NCBI RefSeq assembly: GCF_036013645.1
Contig: NZ_CP107869.1
Location: forward strand, 9,672,001-9,736,000
Length of the DNA: 64,000 bases
Direction of reading: 5' to 3'
Source: Streptomyces sp. NBC_00490
Lineage (GTDB): Bacteria > Actinomycetota > Actinomycetes > Streptomycetales > Streptomycetaceae
The notes below the pieces were generated by a model that ran no database searches, was not told where the DNA came from, and saw only the letters and a program-made list of their open reading frames with translations. Within the stretch, counting starts at the first letter, position 1, and each line of letters begins with the position of its first letter. The translations under genes and the position numbers were made by a program. This document shows, in pieces, positions 51,697 to 62,466 of the stretch.

Positions 51697-53208
51697 TCAG
51701 CCCTTGAGGGGTTCGTAGTCGAACCAGTCGAAGTGGACCGTGTCCTGCGCGGCGTACATGCCGATGACCCGTCCGGTGAAGCCACCGGCGACCTCGGTCG
51801 ACAGGTAGCGGCCGTCGAGGGCCGCGAGTTCGGTGAACGTGCCGTCGGGCTGCTCGACACCGAGGGAGACGACGTCGGGTCCGGTGCACGGCCCGTGCGG
51901 AGGCGGCGGGGCCGTGACGCTGACGCCGAGGACCACCGGCCCGGCGGGCACGGAGTGCGTGGCCACGACTGTCCGCAACGAGCCGACGCGCGCGGTCACT
52001 TGGACCTGCGTGCCGGACACCTCGATCGCGTAGTGGTGCCGCTCGTCGAGCCGGACGGCGAGCCCGCCGCTGCCCTCCGCGGCATCGACCAGCGCGCGTG
52101 CCCGGCAGGTCGCATGCTGCTGGCGCCTGCCGGTGAACACCACGTCGGGTTCGTCGAGGGAACCGCCCCGTGCCCGGAGCGTCAGCCAACCGGGGCGCTC
52201 CTTGGTGGTGCAGAGGTCGGCGGGCCGGTCGCGCACGGAGATCCAGGACGGTCGCAGCCCGTCGAGCTCGAAGTCGTCCCGCTGCTCCTCGACAGGGCCG
52301 GGATGAAGCGGCCACGGAAGCTCGGGCAGATCCAGGGCGACCTCGCCGACGACCGGCCAGTCGTCCACCCAGGTCACGGGGGCCAGGAAGGTCTCCCGCC
52401 CGAGCACATGCCAGCCCGGCGTGCCGCCGCCCGGGCGGACGCCGAGCAGCACCATCCACCAGGAGCCGTCGGGGCCCTGGACCAGGTCGGCGTGCCCGGT
52501 GTTCTGGACGGGGTGGTCGGTGCCGCGGTGGGTGAGGATCGGGTTGTCCGGGCACGGCTCGAACGGGCCGGCGGGTGTACGGCCGCGGGCGATCGAGACG
52601 CCGTGGCAGCGCTCGGTGCCGCCCTCGGCGATGAGCAGGTACCAGTACTCGCCGATCCGGTACAGGTGCGGGGCCTCCGGTGCCTTGGTGCCGGGTTTGC
52701 CGGACCAGAGGCTGTGCGGTGTGCCGTACGTCTGCCCGGTGGACGGGTCGATACGGACCTGTGAGACTCCGGCGACCGTGCACCAGCAGGTGCCGTCCTC
52801 GTCCCAGACCAGGTCGGGATCGATGCCGGGAACACCGGGCGCCCAGATGGGGTCCGACCACGGTCCGGCGGGGTCGGTGGCCGTGACGATCAGATTGCCG
52901 CCGCCCTCGCTGCAGTTGGTGACCATCAGCCAGAAGCGGCCGTCGTGGTGGCGCAGAGTGGGGGCGTAGATCCCGCCCGAGGACGAAGCGTCCGCCAGCG
53001 GCAGCTGCTCCGGCCGGTCCAGGGCGTGGCCGATCGGCGTCCAGTGCACCAGGTCACGGCTGTGGAAGAGGGGTACGCCGGGGAAGTACTCGAAGCTGGA
53101 GCAGGCGAGGTAGTAGTCGTCGCCGACGCGGCAGACGCTGGGGTCGGGGTGGAAGCCGGGGATCACGGGGTTCGTGGGGCGTTCGTACGGCTGGTGCAGA
53201 GGGGGCAC
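51697..53208 (-). CDS. GH43 beta-xylosidase/alpha-L-arabinofuranosidase
   Basis: The product is 503 residues from the GTG at 53208 (AGAGGACC upstream). It has a five-bladed propeller with general base in NPVIPGFHPDPSVC (about D22), pKa modulator in GIDPDLVWDEDG (about D132) and acid E178 in KAPEAPHLYR. A C-terminal beta-sandwich (about 310-500) follows. There is no signal peptide, so it is cytoplasmic. It would remove xylose or arabinose from oligosaccharides. The frame is open further upstream to 53520, so a longer N-terminus is possible. Operators lie at 53470 and 53588. Confidence 0.92.
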   Translation of the reverse strand: MPPLHQPYERPTNPVIPGFHPDPSVCRVGDDYYLACSSFEYFPGVPLFHSRDLVHWTPIGHALDRPEQLPLADASSSGGIYAPTLRHHDGRFWLMVTNCSEGGGNLIVTATDPAGPWSDPIWAPGVPGIDPDLVWDEDGTCWCTVAGVSQVRIDPSTGQTYGTPHSLWSGKPGTKAPEAPHLYRIGEYWYLLIAEGGTERCHGVSIARGRTPAGPFEPCPDNPILTHRGTDHPVQNTGHADLVQGPDGSWWMVLLGVRPGGGTPGWHVLGRETFLAPVTWVDDWPVVGEVALDLPELPWPLHPGPVEEQRDDFELDGLRPSWISVRDRPADLCTTKERPGWLTLRARGGSLDEPDVVFTGRRQQHATCRARALVDAAEGSGGLAVRLDERHHYAIEVSGTQVQVTARVGSLRTVVATHSVPAGPVVLGVSVTAPPPPHGPCTGPDVVSLGVEQPDGTFTELAALDGRYLSTEVAGGFTGRVIGMYAAQDTVHFDWFDYEPLKG

Positions 53209-53315
53209 CCGAGGTCCTCTCGTCGGTTCGGTTCGTGTCGCGGGCGGTGGGTCAGGGAGCGCCGGGGCCTGCGGCGGCGTCCCGCAGGCGGGGCCTCGGC
53301 ACTGTGAGTCGTCAT
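53163..53315 (-). other. Possible leader ORF overlapping the GH43 start
   Basis: An ATG at 53315 with GAGGA 5 bases upstream opens a 50-codon frame (MTTHSAEAPPAGRRRR...) in a different frame from GH43, ending 45 bases inside it. The ribosome site is better than that of the GH43 GTG. It may be a translational leader, or the original start followed by a frameshift. Confidence 0.35.
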
Positions 53316-53469
53316 GAGGTTCCTCGGGTGCGGGAAGTCGAGCCGTGCTCTGTCGAGCCGTCAGGGCCAGTGACAGCGGTACTCGTTCGTCCTCGGGCCG
53401 TTCGCCTGCTCGACCGCGACGCGCCGCGGGCCCGCTGACAGACGGCGGCGGCCTTCCTACGGCACTGTC

Positions 53470-53479
53470 GAAGCGCTTC
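53470..53479. promoter_or_regulatory. LacI-type operator GAAGCGCTTC (GH43, proximal)
   Basis: This is the same palindrome as at 43158 and 43279, in context TCGAAGCGCTTCAC, 262 bases upstream of the GH43 start. The long distance implies a long leader. Confidence 0.7.
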
Positions 53480-53587
53480 ACTTCCAGCGCAAGGTAACGG
53501 ACGAGTTTCGTATGAATCAAGGGGTCTTACCGCGAGAGGCTTTGCCCCGCAGGGCCGTGGACGGCTTCTGAGAGAGGACGCATCGTC

Positions 53588-53597
53588 GAAGCGCTTC
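53588..53597. promoter_or_regulatory. LacI-type operator GAAGCGCTTC (GH43, distal)
   Basis: This is a perfect 14-bp palindrome TCGAAGCGCTTCGA, 118 bases upstream of the proximal site. The pair could support looping by a tetrameric repressor. The rest of 53316-53959 holds no supported gene. Confidence 0.7.
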
Positions 53598-53959
53598 GAA
53601 TGCAGGCTCCAGAGTCAGCCCGTCGGGTCCTTGATCGACAGCTTGTGACGGTCCGGCAGTAGGCGAATTACGCTGCCACCTGGGTCGTACTGCTCTTCCG
53701 TGTGGCCTACCAGTACGTGGCCGGTCCCGTGACGACCCAGCCCGCGTCGGTGGGCCTGACCCAGAAGCCCAACGCATGTCGGCGGCGAACGACCCCTTCG
53801 GTGTCGGCCTTGGCAGGGCGCTCCGTCCAGATTTTCAGCGCGAGATCATACGAGTTCGGTGACGCCACTGAGCAGTTTCACCCTGGACATCGTCGACGGG
53901 CAGTCCCCACTGAGTTTTCCAACCTCCCGCGTCAGGTTGCCGGTTGGCGTCATCGCCAA

Positions 53960-53990
53960 GGGACCCGAGCCCGGTGAGAGCTCGGGTCCC
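53960..53990 (-). terminator. Hairpin terminator after the SGNH esterase gene
   Basis: The arms GGGACCCGAGC (53960-53970) and GCTCGGGTCCC (53980-53990) form a perfect 11-bp stem with a 9-base loop, 11 bases past the stop of the leftward gene at 54002. Confidence 0.8.
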
Positions 53991-54001
53991 GGGAGTGCGG
54001 G

Positions 54002-55108
54002 TCATCCGGCGGTGAGAGTGGTCCATTTCTGGTTGGAGCCGCCGTGGCAGTCCCACAGGTGGAGCTGTGTGCCGTCGGTCGTGGAGGAGCCCGGAATGTC
54101 GAGGCAGCGGCCGGAGGCGGGGTTGCGGTAGCCGCCGTTGTAGGGCTGCCAGACCTGCTGGGCGCCGCCGTGGCAGGCCCAGAGCTGCACCTTGGTCCCG
54201 TTGGCGGTACCCCCGCCGGCGGCGTCGAGGCACTTGCCCATGGAGCGCAGGGTGCCGTCGGTGTAGGCGGACCAGAGCTGGTTGGCACCGCTCCCGCAGC
54301 TCCAGATCTGAACGGCGGTCCCGTCGGCGGTGCCGGCGCCGTTGACGTCCAGGCACTTGCCGCCCAAGTCGGACTGCACGCGCGCGGGGGCGGGGGCGGG
54401 GTTCTTCAGCCATCCGGCGTTGTCCGCGGACTGGACGCCCCGCTGGAAGGCGTCGGCCATCTTCTGGTAGCCCGAGTCGTTGGGATGCAGGGCGTCGGCC
54501 AGGTCGGCCGTGGTCAGGCTCCTCATGTCCACGTATGCGACGCGCCTGCCCGCGGCCTGGGCCTCGCTCACGATCTGAGGGATGGCCTGGTTGTACGCGG
54601 CGCGGTACTGCTCCTCCGAGCCGCTGGTGGACACGACGAGAGAGGCCACGAGGACGGTCGCGTCGGGGACGTCGGCGGTGATCTGGTTGACCAGCGACTT
54701 CAGCCGGGCGGTGGCGGTGGAGACCTGGTAGCTCTCGTTGAGGTCGTTGGTGCCGATCATCAGCGTCACGACGTTGGGCCGGTAGCGGGTCAGCGAGGCG
54801 TCGGCGAGCGCGGCGATCTGATGGATCTTGTATCCGGAGTGTCCTTCATTGTCGGGGTCGGACATCGAACCGGCCCGCCCCGTGCCCACGAAGTCCAGCG
54901 GATGACCGTCTGCCGCGAGCTTGTTCCATAACGGAGCCCGGTAGCCGTTGCCCGTACTGCTTCCCACACCCCAGGTTATGGAGTCGCCCAACGGCATGAC
55001 CCGCAAAGGCGTGGTCGAGGCGGCGGTAGCAGGCGTCACACCAGCCGTCATCATGCCGAGCGCGGCAGCGACAAGTGCGATCAGGGGGAGAAGCCAAGGT
55101 CTTCTCAT
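54002..55108 (-). CDS. Secreted SGNH esterase (CE3-like) with C-terminal CBM13
   Basis: The 368-residue product has a signal peptide (to about 30), an SGNH hydrolase domain (about 34-230; block I MPLGDSITWGVGSS, block III VVTLMIGTNDLNES, catalytic Asp-His in DALHPNDSGYQ) and a ricin-type lectin (about 240-368; GGKCLDVNGAG, MGKCLDAAGGG and SGRCLDIPGSS repeats with QxW motifs). It should remove acetyl groups from hemicellulose while the lectin binds polysaccharide. AGAGGA precedes the ATG. A terminator follows. Confidence 0.92.
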   Translation of the reverse strand: MRRPWLLPLIALVAAALGMMTAGVTPATAASTTPLRVMPLGDSITWGVGSSTGNGYRAPLWNKLAADGHPLDFVGTGRAGSMSDPDNEGHSGYKIHQIAALADASLTRYRPNVVTLMIGTNDLNESYQVSTATARLKSLVNQITADVPDATVLVASLVVSTSGSEEQYRAAYNQAIPQIVSEAQAAGRRVAYVDMRSLTTADLADALHPNDSGYQKMADAFQRGVQSADNAGWLKNPAPAPARVQSDLGGKCLDVNGAGTADGTAVQIWSCGSGANQLWSAYTDGTLRSMGKCLDAAGGGTANGTKVQLWACHGGAQQVWQPYNGGYRNPASGRCLDIPGSSTTDGTQLHLWDCHGGSNQKWTTLTAG

Positions 55109-55231
55109 GCGGGCCGTCCTCTTCTGCGAGTGATTGCTCGATCAACGGGGCTGAACGCGGTTCCGTCGGAACTCCGGCCGTAGCGCTTTCCCGTGGCCGG
55201 ATGCGTGGTGCTCGTAGGCGGGCGGTGGCCT

Positions 55232-56434
55232 TCACCAGCCTGTCGGCAGACCGCCGAGGAACGAGGTGAGCCGGTCGGCGATGAGCCGGTCGTCGCGAGC
55301 CGAGTAGTGCCAGTCGCAGCCGAGGAAGTCCAGGCCCGAGTCGTCGAGCAACCAGGAGCGGACCCGGCTGTCGCCGGCGTCGTTGCGCGCCTTGACCACC
55401 TGCTGGACATGGGCGGCGTACTGGCCGGCGCCCACCGCCACGATGGTCGTGCCGGGCCCGTAGCGCGTGCGCAGCTTCTGGATGAAGTGGCCGTATGCAC
55501 TGCGGTAGTCGGCGGCGAGGCTCTCCGGTGTCCACGGTTCACCGGGGTTGAGGGCGGTCGAGAAGTCGTTGGTGCCGAGGTTGATCACCACGACCTGGGG
55601 GCGCCAGGTGCCCGGGTTCTGCCAGACGTCGCCCGATACGTTGAGCAGGGCACGGTCGTAGAAGGTGCGGTACGTGACGTCCGACCGGCCTCCGTTGTAG
55701 TTGCGCACCATGCCGAGGCCCGAGTAGCCGTTGAGCTGGTAGTCGGCGTTCAGTCGCCGGGCGGTGAGGGCGCCGTAGCTCACATCGGAGTTGGTGTTCC
55801 GCTTGAGCTGGTCCGAGGTGCAGGTGCGCGAGGTCGAGAGGTTGCCGTAGCCCACCGTGAGGGAGTCGCCGATGAACTCGATCTGGCGGCTGCGGGCGGC
55901 CGGTTTGCTCAGTACGGCACCTCCGGGCGCGGCGACGAAGCCTCCGAAGGCGCTGGTGTCCCAAGGGGTGTCGTTGCGCTTCACGAGCCGGACGGTGTGT
56001 GTCCTGTTCGACAGGCCGTTGACCCAGTGCGTGGTGTTGCCGGGCGTGACGAGCGTGGCGACGGTGGCTCCGTCGATCTGGACGTCGTAGTCGGCGGCCG
56101 AGTCGTTGAGCACGATGCCGACGCCGGTGCCGCGGACGCGGCCCTCGAAGTACACGCCGGGCCAGCTGTACTGCACGGTGCTTCCGGAGTCCTTGACCCG
56201 CCCCGCGGTGTGCACTCGTGCCAGCACCCCTGTCGCGCGGGTCAGTTGCCCCTGTTGGTCGGCTCCGTCCCTGTCGACGGAGTGCCCGACCTTGACGCCG
56301 TCCACGCTTGCCGCCCGTGCCGTCCCTGTGGCGCCGAGTCCCGTCACCAGCGTCGCCAGCAAGGCAGTCACCGCGGCCAGCGCCCCCGCACGTCTCCCGC
56401 GTCCCCACGACGACGCGTTGGATGTCGTATACAT
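55232..56434 (-). CDS. Secreted CE2-like SGNH acetyl esterase
   Basis: The product is 400 residues from the ATG at 56434 (GAGGTGAC upstream). A signal peptide ends near GTARA (about 43). A CE2-type beta-sandwich follows (about 65-190; VHTAGRVKDSGSTVQYSWPG), then an SGNH domain (about 195-400; IEFIGDSLTVGYGN, VVINLGTNDF, and a C-terminal GCDWHYSARDD with the catalytic His). It should deacetylate xylan or xyloglucan. It is a close paralogue of 23517-25088 but has a signal and no lectin domain. It precedes the CE3-like gene by 123 bases, same strand. Confidence 0.92.
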   Translation of the reverse strand: MYTTSNASSWGRGRRAGALAAVTALLATLVTGLGATGTARAASVDGVKVGHSVDRDGADQQGQLTRATGVLARVHTAGRVKDSGSTVQYSWPGVYFEGRVRGTGVGIVLNDSAADYDVQIDGATVATLVTPGNTTHWVNGLSNRTHTVRLVKRNDTPWDTSAFGGFVAAPGGAVLSKPAARSRQIEFIGDSLTVGYGNLSTSRTCTSDQLKRNTNSDVSYGALTARRLNADYQLNGYSGLGMVRNYNGGRSDVTYRTFYDRALLNVSGDVWQNPGTWRPQVVVINLGTNDFSTALNPGEPWTPESLAADYRSAYGHFIQKLRTRYGPGTTIVAVGAGQYAAHVQQVVKARNDAGDSRVRSWLLDDSGLDFLGCDWHYSARDDRLIADRLTSFLGGLPTGW

Positions 56435-56757
56435 GTCACCTCTTCGCTCGTCACGCTTTCGTTGAATGTGCACGGTCTACCCCCGGCACGCCCCGCTGCG
56501 GCAGGCACAATCACGTTGAGATTTCCGGCCATTGGTCGACATCGCTGTCGCAGGTCCTCCGCGAGAGGGTGCGTTGCCAGCGGTCGCGGCCGGTACACGC
56601 GAGGCGGCGACGAGGCGCATCCGGACACGCCGTGGCACCCTTCCGTGCGCGTGACTCCGCCCCGCGTCACGGTCCGTGGGGCGGGCCTCCATGAAGAACG
56701 GCTGCTCTCGGCAAGGATGTGCGTCGCCGTCCCGTCAGCGGCAGCGAGCTCGGTCGG
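56435..56757. other. Intergenic region between fucosidase and esterase genes
   Basis: This 323-base stretch contains the promoter region of the CE2 gene and the 3' flank of the GH29 gene. No GAAGCGCTTC site and no coding frame with good support were found. Confidence 0.45.
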
Positions 56758-58989
56758 TCACAGCGCGGTGAAGGTCCACAGCAGGTTGGTGCTGGTGTCG
56801 TAGGTCCACTGCTTGGTGACGGAGCCGGAGCTGACGTTGCCGCCTCCGTCGAGGACCAGTCCGGTGGTGCGGTTGGCGATGGAGTACCGGCCGCCACCGC
56901 GGTGGGTGATCGTCCACTGCTGGTTGGTGCCACCGTTCCAGGGGGCCTGCCGGGCGGGCGAGCCGTCGGCGGTGGCTCCCCAGCCGTCGGCGACCATGCC
57001 GTTGGTGCGGTTGACCAGCTTGTAGTAGCCGCCGGCGACCGCCACCGCCTGCCACTGCAGGTTGGTGCTGCCGCCCGAGGTCCACTGCTTGAGGTTGGAG
57101 CCGGAGGCCACGTCGCCACCGCTGTCCAGGGCGAGTCCGTTGGTGGCGTTGGTGATCCGGAAGTACGTCGCAGGATTGAACTGGACTTTGAGCGAGGTGA
57201 TCAGGTCGTTGTTGCCGGTGGCCCGGAGGTCGGGGTTGTCGGCGGTGAAGGTCCAGGCGGTGCCGGTGTAGGTGTCTCCGGAGTAGCCGATCACCTGGTA
57301 GCCGGGGGCCGGCCGGAGGGAGGAGAGGGTGCGCGGGCCCGGCCCGGCTGCGGTCAGGTGGGCCGCGGTGTAGTCGCCGAGGGCGAGAGCGGCGGCACTG
57401 CCGGTGTAGTTGACGTCCGTGAAGGCGGTGGCGCCGACGAGCGGCCGCAGGGCCGGGATCGTGCCGGAGAAGGTCAGCTTCAGGACGAAGGCACCTGCGC
57501 TGTACGGCGCCGAGGACGGCAGGGTGACGGTGAGGCCGGAGGCGCTCTGCGTCGGTGCAGGCAGATCGATGTAGGTGCCCGAGGTGGGGCCGAGGAGTTT
57601 CACCGACGTCAGCGACGAGAGATCGATCCGGCCCGAGGCGAGGGTCTTGATCGTCAGCGAGCTGCCGGGCCAGCCCAGGACGGTCGCGTACAGGATGTCG
57701 TCGGTCTTGGTGCGCGTGAAGCGGATGTCCTGCGGTGTGCCGGCGGTCGGACTGGTGAAGGAGCCGCCGCCCATCTTCGTCGGGCCCTCGCCGTACGCCG
57801 TCCAGGCCCGGGTCGCGTACACCGACTCGCCGAAGCGCCTCAGGTGGTCACCGATACCGAGGAGGATGTCCTTCTGGGCCTGGGGGATGGTGCCGTCGGC
57901 CATCGGCGCGATGTTGAGCAGCACGTTGCCGTTCTTGCTGACCCGGTCGAGGAACGAGTGCAGCATCTGCTGGACGCTGTAGTAGCCGATGCCCTGTGTG
58001 TAGCACCAACTGCTGCTGGAGATGCTGTCGTCGGTCAGCCAGTACGGGGTAGTGAGGTCGGCCGGGCCGCCGCGTTCGTAGTCGAAGACCGCGCCCTTGG
58101 GATGCATGCCGTCCTTATAGGTGGCGACGACTTCACGGCCCCAGCTGTCGGCCTGGTTGTAGTAGTACGCCAGGAAGTTCAGGCGTTGTCGCTCGTCGAC
58201 GGCGTCCAGGTTGAAGTCCTGCCACAGGATGTCGGGCTGAGCGCGGTCGACGACCTCTTTGAGCTTGTCGTACCAGAGCTGGTTCTCCGCGGTCGAACCC
58301 AGCTGCCCGTAGAGCTTCTTGAGGCTGGCGTCCGCCTGGGCGGGGGCGTGTTCGTAGAAGCCGGTGAAGTTGTACGCGTGGTGCATGGCCACCAGCAGCT
58401 TGAGACCCTTGGCGCGGATGGCCGTGGAGAACAGGCGCAGCAGGTCGAGGCCCGGGCCCTTGTTCACCGAGTTCCACTCGTTGACCTGGCTGTCCCACAT
58501 GGAGAAGCCGTCGTGGTGTTCGGCGACCGGGCCTGCGAACCTGGCGCCGGCGTCGACGAACAGCTGAACCCACTCCTCGGGGTCGAACTTCCCGCCGGCC
58601 GATTTCAGCTTCGGTGCGAACTTCACGGTGTTGCCCGCGAGGTCCTTCGCCCCGTCGATGAAGTAGTGGTACGGCCACGCCGACGGCTGGCCGTAGGTCG
58701 CGATGTGGTGCCGGTTCGCGTTGCTGCCGGCCTGGTACATGTTGCGCGGGTACCACTCGTTGTCGTAGGCGGGAACGCTGAAGGCGCCCCAGTGGAAGTA
58801 GATCCCGAACTTGGCGTCCTGGAACCACTCCGGAGCCGGCGGGTGCTGGTCGACCGAGTCCCAGTCCGGCGTGTACGCGCGGGGAGCCGCCTGGGCGGCA
58901 CCGGCACCGACCATGCCTGCGGCGACGGCCGCCGTGGCCACACAGGTCGCGGAGGCCAGGAGCTGGCGTCTGTTGATCGAGCTCGGCAT
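56758..58989 (-). CDS. Secreted GH29 alpha-L-fucosidase with lectin domain
   Basis: The product is 743 residues from the ATG at 58989. The leader INRRQLLASATC...GAAQA suggests twin-arginine export. The GH29 domain (about 38-400) has KFGIYFHWGAFSVPAYDNEW, the substrate motif EHHDGFSMW and the nucleophile region QPDILWQDF (D258). A beta-sandwich and linker follow, and the C-terminal ricin-type lectin (about 605-743; NGLALDSGGD, NGMVADGWGA, TGLVLDGGGN with QW motifs) completes it. It would remove fucose from fucosylated xyloglucan or other glycans. The GntR/FCD gene is divergent. Confidence 0.92.
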   Translation of the reverse strand: MPSSINRRQLLASATCVATAAVAAGMVGAGAAQAAPRAYTPDWDSVDQHPPAPEWFQDAKFGIYFHWGAFSVPAYDNEWYPRNMYQAGSNANRHHIATYGQPSAWPYHYFIDGAKDLAGNTVKFAPKLKSAGGKFDPEEWVQLFVDAGARFAGPVAEHHDGFSMWDSQVNEWNSVNKGPGLDLLRLFSTAIRAKGLKLLVAMHHAYNFTGFYEHAPAQADASLKKLYGQLGSTAENQLWYDKLKEVVDRAQPDILWQDFNLDAVDERQRLNFLAYYYNQADSWGREVVATYKDGMHPKGAVFDYERGGPADLTTPYWLTDDSISSSSWCYTQGIGYYSVQQMLHSFLDRVSKNGNVLLNIAPMADGTIPQAQKDILLGIGDHLRRFGESVYATRAWTAYGEGPTKMGGGSFTSPTAGTPQDIRFTRTKTDDILYATVLGWPGSSLTIKTLASGRIDLSSLTSVKLLGPTSGTYIDLPAPTQSASGLTVTLPSSAPYSAGAFVLKLTFSGTIPALRPLVGATAFTDVNYTGSAAALALGDYTAAHLTAAGPGPRTLSSLRPAPGYQVIGYSGDTYTGTAWTFTADNPDLRATGNNDLITSLKVQFNPATYFRITNATNGLALDSGGDVASGSNLKQWTSGGSTNLQWQAVAVAGGYYKLVNRTNGMVADGWGATADGSPARQAPWNGGTNQQWTITHRGGGRYSIANRTTGLVLDGGGNVSSGSVTKQWTYDTSTNLLWTFTAL

Positions 58990-59401
58990 GGACACATCCC
59001 TGATACGGAGGGGGGCAGGGGGAATGCAGGGCCACGCATGAAGGTGGGCCATGCCGTCATGGGATGTCAACCAGCGTGCAGGGATGAAAGTGCCCCTGAA
59101 GCCAGGGTAGTTGTCGGATTTGCTCCTATATTGCGCGAGTTGCGGCCGCGCAAACATGGCATGTTTTAGCGGTGGGTCGGCCCGTTGAGGCTGACGAGGT
59201 CGCGGACACACTCGCGCTCTCGCTGCGGTCTGTGCGGTGCACGGCACCCCCTCCCGCCGTGATCGCCTTCCGGCACACGTATCGCTCTATCATGAACGTT
59301 ACTGTCGGCATTGGGCCGCCGTGGTCACTGGGACGATCGCCGGGCTCGGGTGCTGATCAGGGTGAACGTGCTCATGGGGCACGGTGGGGGAGGGATGAGC
59401 G

Positions 59402-60124
59402 GTGTCTCTGACGGACAAGGCCATTGAGGAGATCCGTGAGCTGATCCAGACCGGTGCCCTGCCTCCGGGGTCGAAGCTGCCGCCGGAGCCGGACCTGGCC
59501 GCTCAGCTGGGACTGTCCCGCAATCTCGCCCGCGAGGCGGTCAAGGCGCTCGCCGTCGCCCGGGTCCTGGAGGTCCGGCGCGGTGACGGCACGTATGTGA
59601 CCAGCCTTCAGCCGAGTCTGCTGCTGGAGGGGCTCGGCGGCGCGGTGGAACTGCTCCAGGGCGACTCGGTCGCCCTGCAGGACCTCATGGAGGTACGGCG
59701 GCTCCTCGAACCCATGGCCACGGCACTTGCCGCCACCCGCATTTCCGACGCCCAACTGGCCGAGGTGCAGCGGCACTTGGACGCCATGCGCGAGGCCCGC
59801 GACGACGTCGAACAGCTCAACGCCCACGACGCCGCCTTCCATCGCGCCGTCGTATCGGCCACGGGCAACGAGACCCTCCTCACCCTCCTGGAAGGGATCT
59901 CCGGTCGCACCCTGCGCGCCCGCATCTGGCGCGGTCTGGTCGACGACAAGGCCGCGGGCCGTACTCTCGCCGAGCACGAGGCGATCTTCCACGCCCTGTC
60001 CGCCCGTGACTCCGCCCTCAGTCAGGCCGCCGCGCTCCTGCACGTGAGCAACACCGAGCAGTGGCTGCGGGCGCACCTGCGCTCCGGCGAGCACCTTCCC
60101 TTCGGGGCGCCGGCGGGGGCGTGA
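59402..60124 (+). CDS. GntR-family regulator with FCD domain
   Basis: The product is 240 residues from a GTG with GGGAGGG upstream. An N-terminal winged helix (about 1-68; GSKLPPEPDLAAQLGLSRNL and RGDGTYVTSL) precedes a C-terminal FCD ligand domain (about 90-225; LMEVRRLLEPMATALAA, DAAFHRAVVSATGNE, EHEAIFHALSARDS) with His residues that usually bind metal and carboxylate ligands. FadR-type regulators often sense sugar acids. It is divergent from the fucosidase gene and upstream of the GH62 gene, so it may control either. Confidence 0.92.
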   Translation: MSLTDKAIEEIRELIQTGALPPGSKLPPEPDLAAQLGLSRNLAREAVKALAVARVLEVRRGDGTYVTSLQPSLLLEGLGGAVELLQGDSVALQDLMEVRRLLEPMATALAATRISDAQLAEVQRHLDAMREARDDVEQLNAHDAAFHRAVVSATGNETLLTLLEGISGRTLRARIWRGLVDDKAAGRTLAEHEAIFHALSARDSALSQAAALLHVSNTEQWLRAHLRSGEHLPFGAPAGA

Positions 60125-60276
60125 CGCTGAGCGTTTCGCGCCAAAGTCCTGCACAGCGAAGGAACTTGAGGCTGCCCGGTACTGCGCATGTTCCGTCTCG
60201 CGAATTATGTGCGAGGTATTGACGCTGATCATCGGAACCCTATGATCCTGATCGACACGTCGACCCTTGTTCGTAA

Positions 60277-61800
<1,524 letters not shown>

Positions 61801-61819
61801 CCCGCCTGATCCACGGTGA

Positions 61820-61848
61820 GAACCCCAGCCGCGCGTCGGCTGGGGTTC
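61820..61848 (+). terminator. Hairpin terminator after GH62
   Basis: GAACCCCAGCC (61820-61830) and GGCTGGGGTTC (61838-61848) form a perfect 11-bp stem with a 7-base loop, 20 bases past the GH62 stop. Confidence 0.85.
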
Positions 61849-61943
61849 CGCTCGTTCGTGGACTCGCGTCAGGGCTGGGCGACAGGCAGGCCGCGTATCC
61901 GCGCTCGCCCAGCAGTCTGCCGAGTTCCTCGGCGTCCAGAGAG

Positions 61944-62260
61944 CTCGTAGCGACCGTCCCGCGGCGTGCGCTGCTCGCGGATCCCGGCTACCAGGCGTTC
62001 GCGATCCTGCGCACCGCGTTCACGGTGGCGCCGATCCTGTTCGGGCTGGACAAGTTCGCACCCTGGATCAACGACCTCGTTCCCGGCAGCGCCCAGGCGG
62101 CCTGTAGGCCGTGGGCGCGATCGAGATCGTGGCGGGCGTCATCGTCAACCTCCTGACCATCCCCGACTACTACGACATCGCACTACGCGACTTCGGCCTC
62201 CTCGTCGCCGCCGTCGCACCGCGCAGCCCGAGCCGCCCACGCATCGGCCGTATTGCCGGT
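61944..62260 (+). pseudogene. Decayed DoxX-like membrane protein gene
   Basis: One frame encodes ALLADPGYQAFAILRTAFTV and LFGLDKFAPWINDLVPGSAQ. A second frame then carries VGAIEIVAGVIVNLLTIPDY and ALRDFGLLVAAVA. Together these resemble a DoxX-like integral membrane protein, with a frameshift near 62105 and apparent in-frame losses, since the usual loops around DKF and after IEIVAG are missing. There is no proper start. I treat it as a pseudogene. Confidence 0.55.
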
Positions 62261-62466
62261 TCCCGCGCGGGTTTCACGCCGACGGCTCGGTCGAACGGCT
62301 GATGTCCGCGACAGGAGCTCCAGCGAAGAATGCGGATGACGGCCGGTGACATCCCGCACGGCACTCGCGGTGCCGATCCCGCCGAGACCACGCCTCCACC
62401 CCTTCCCTCACCCCGCCCGCCCGCGTGTCGCCGTCGAGTTGCCCATCGCCGAACGGAGACGCCCCC

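Noticed and set aside
49834..52764. 976-codon forward frame opposite GH5 and GH43
   Set aside because: It spans two real genes on the other strand and their gap; Val/Gly/Asp-rich composition is typical of shadows.
54044..54380. Repeated GC-rich units as a tandem DNA repeat
   Set aside because: They encode the three internal repeats of a ricin-type lectin and are explained by the protein fold.
56719..59169. 816-codon forward frame opposite the fucosidase
   Set aside because: Antisense shadow of GH29.
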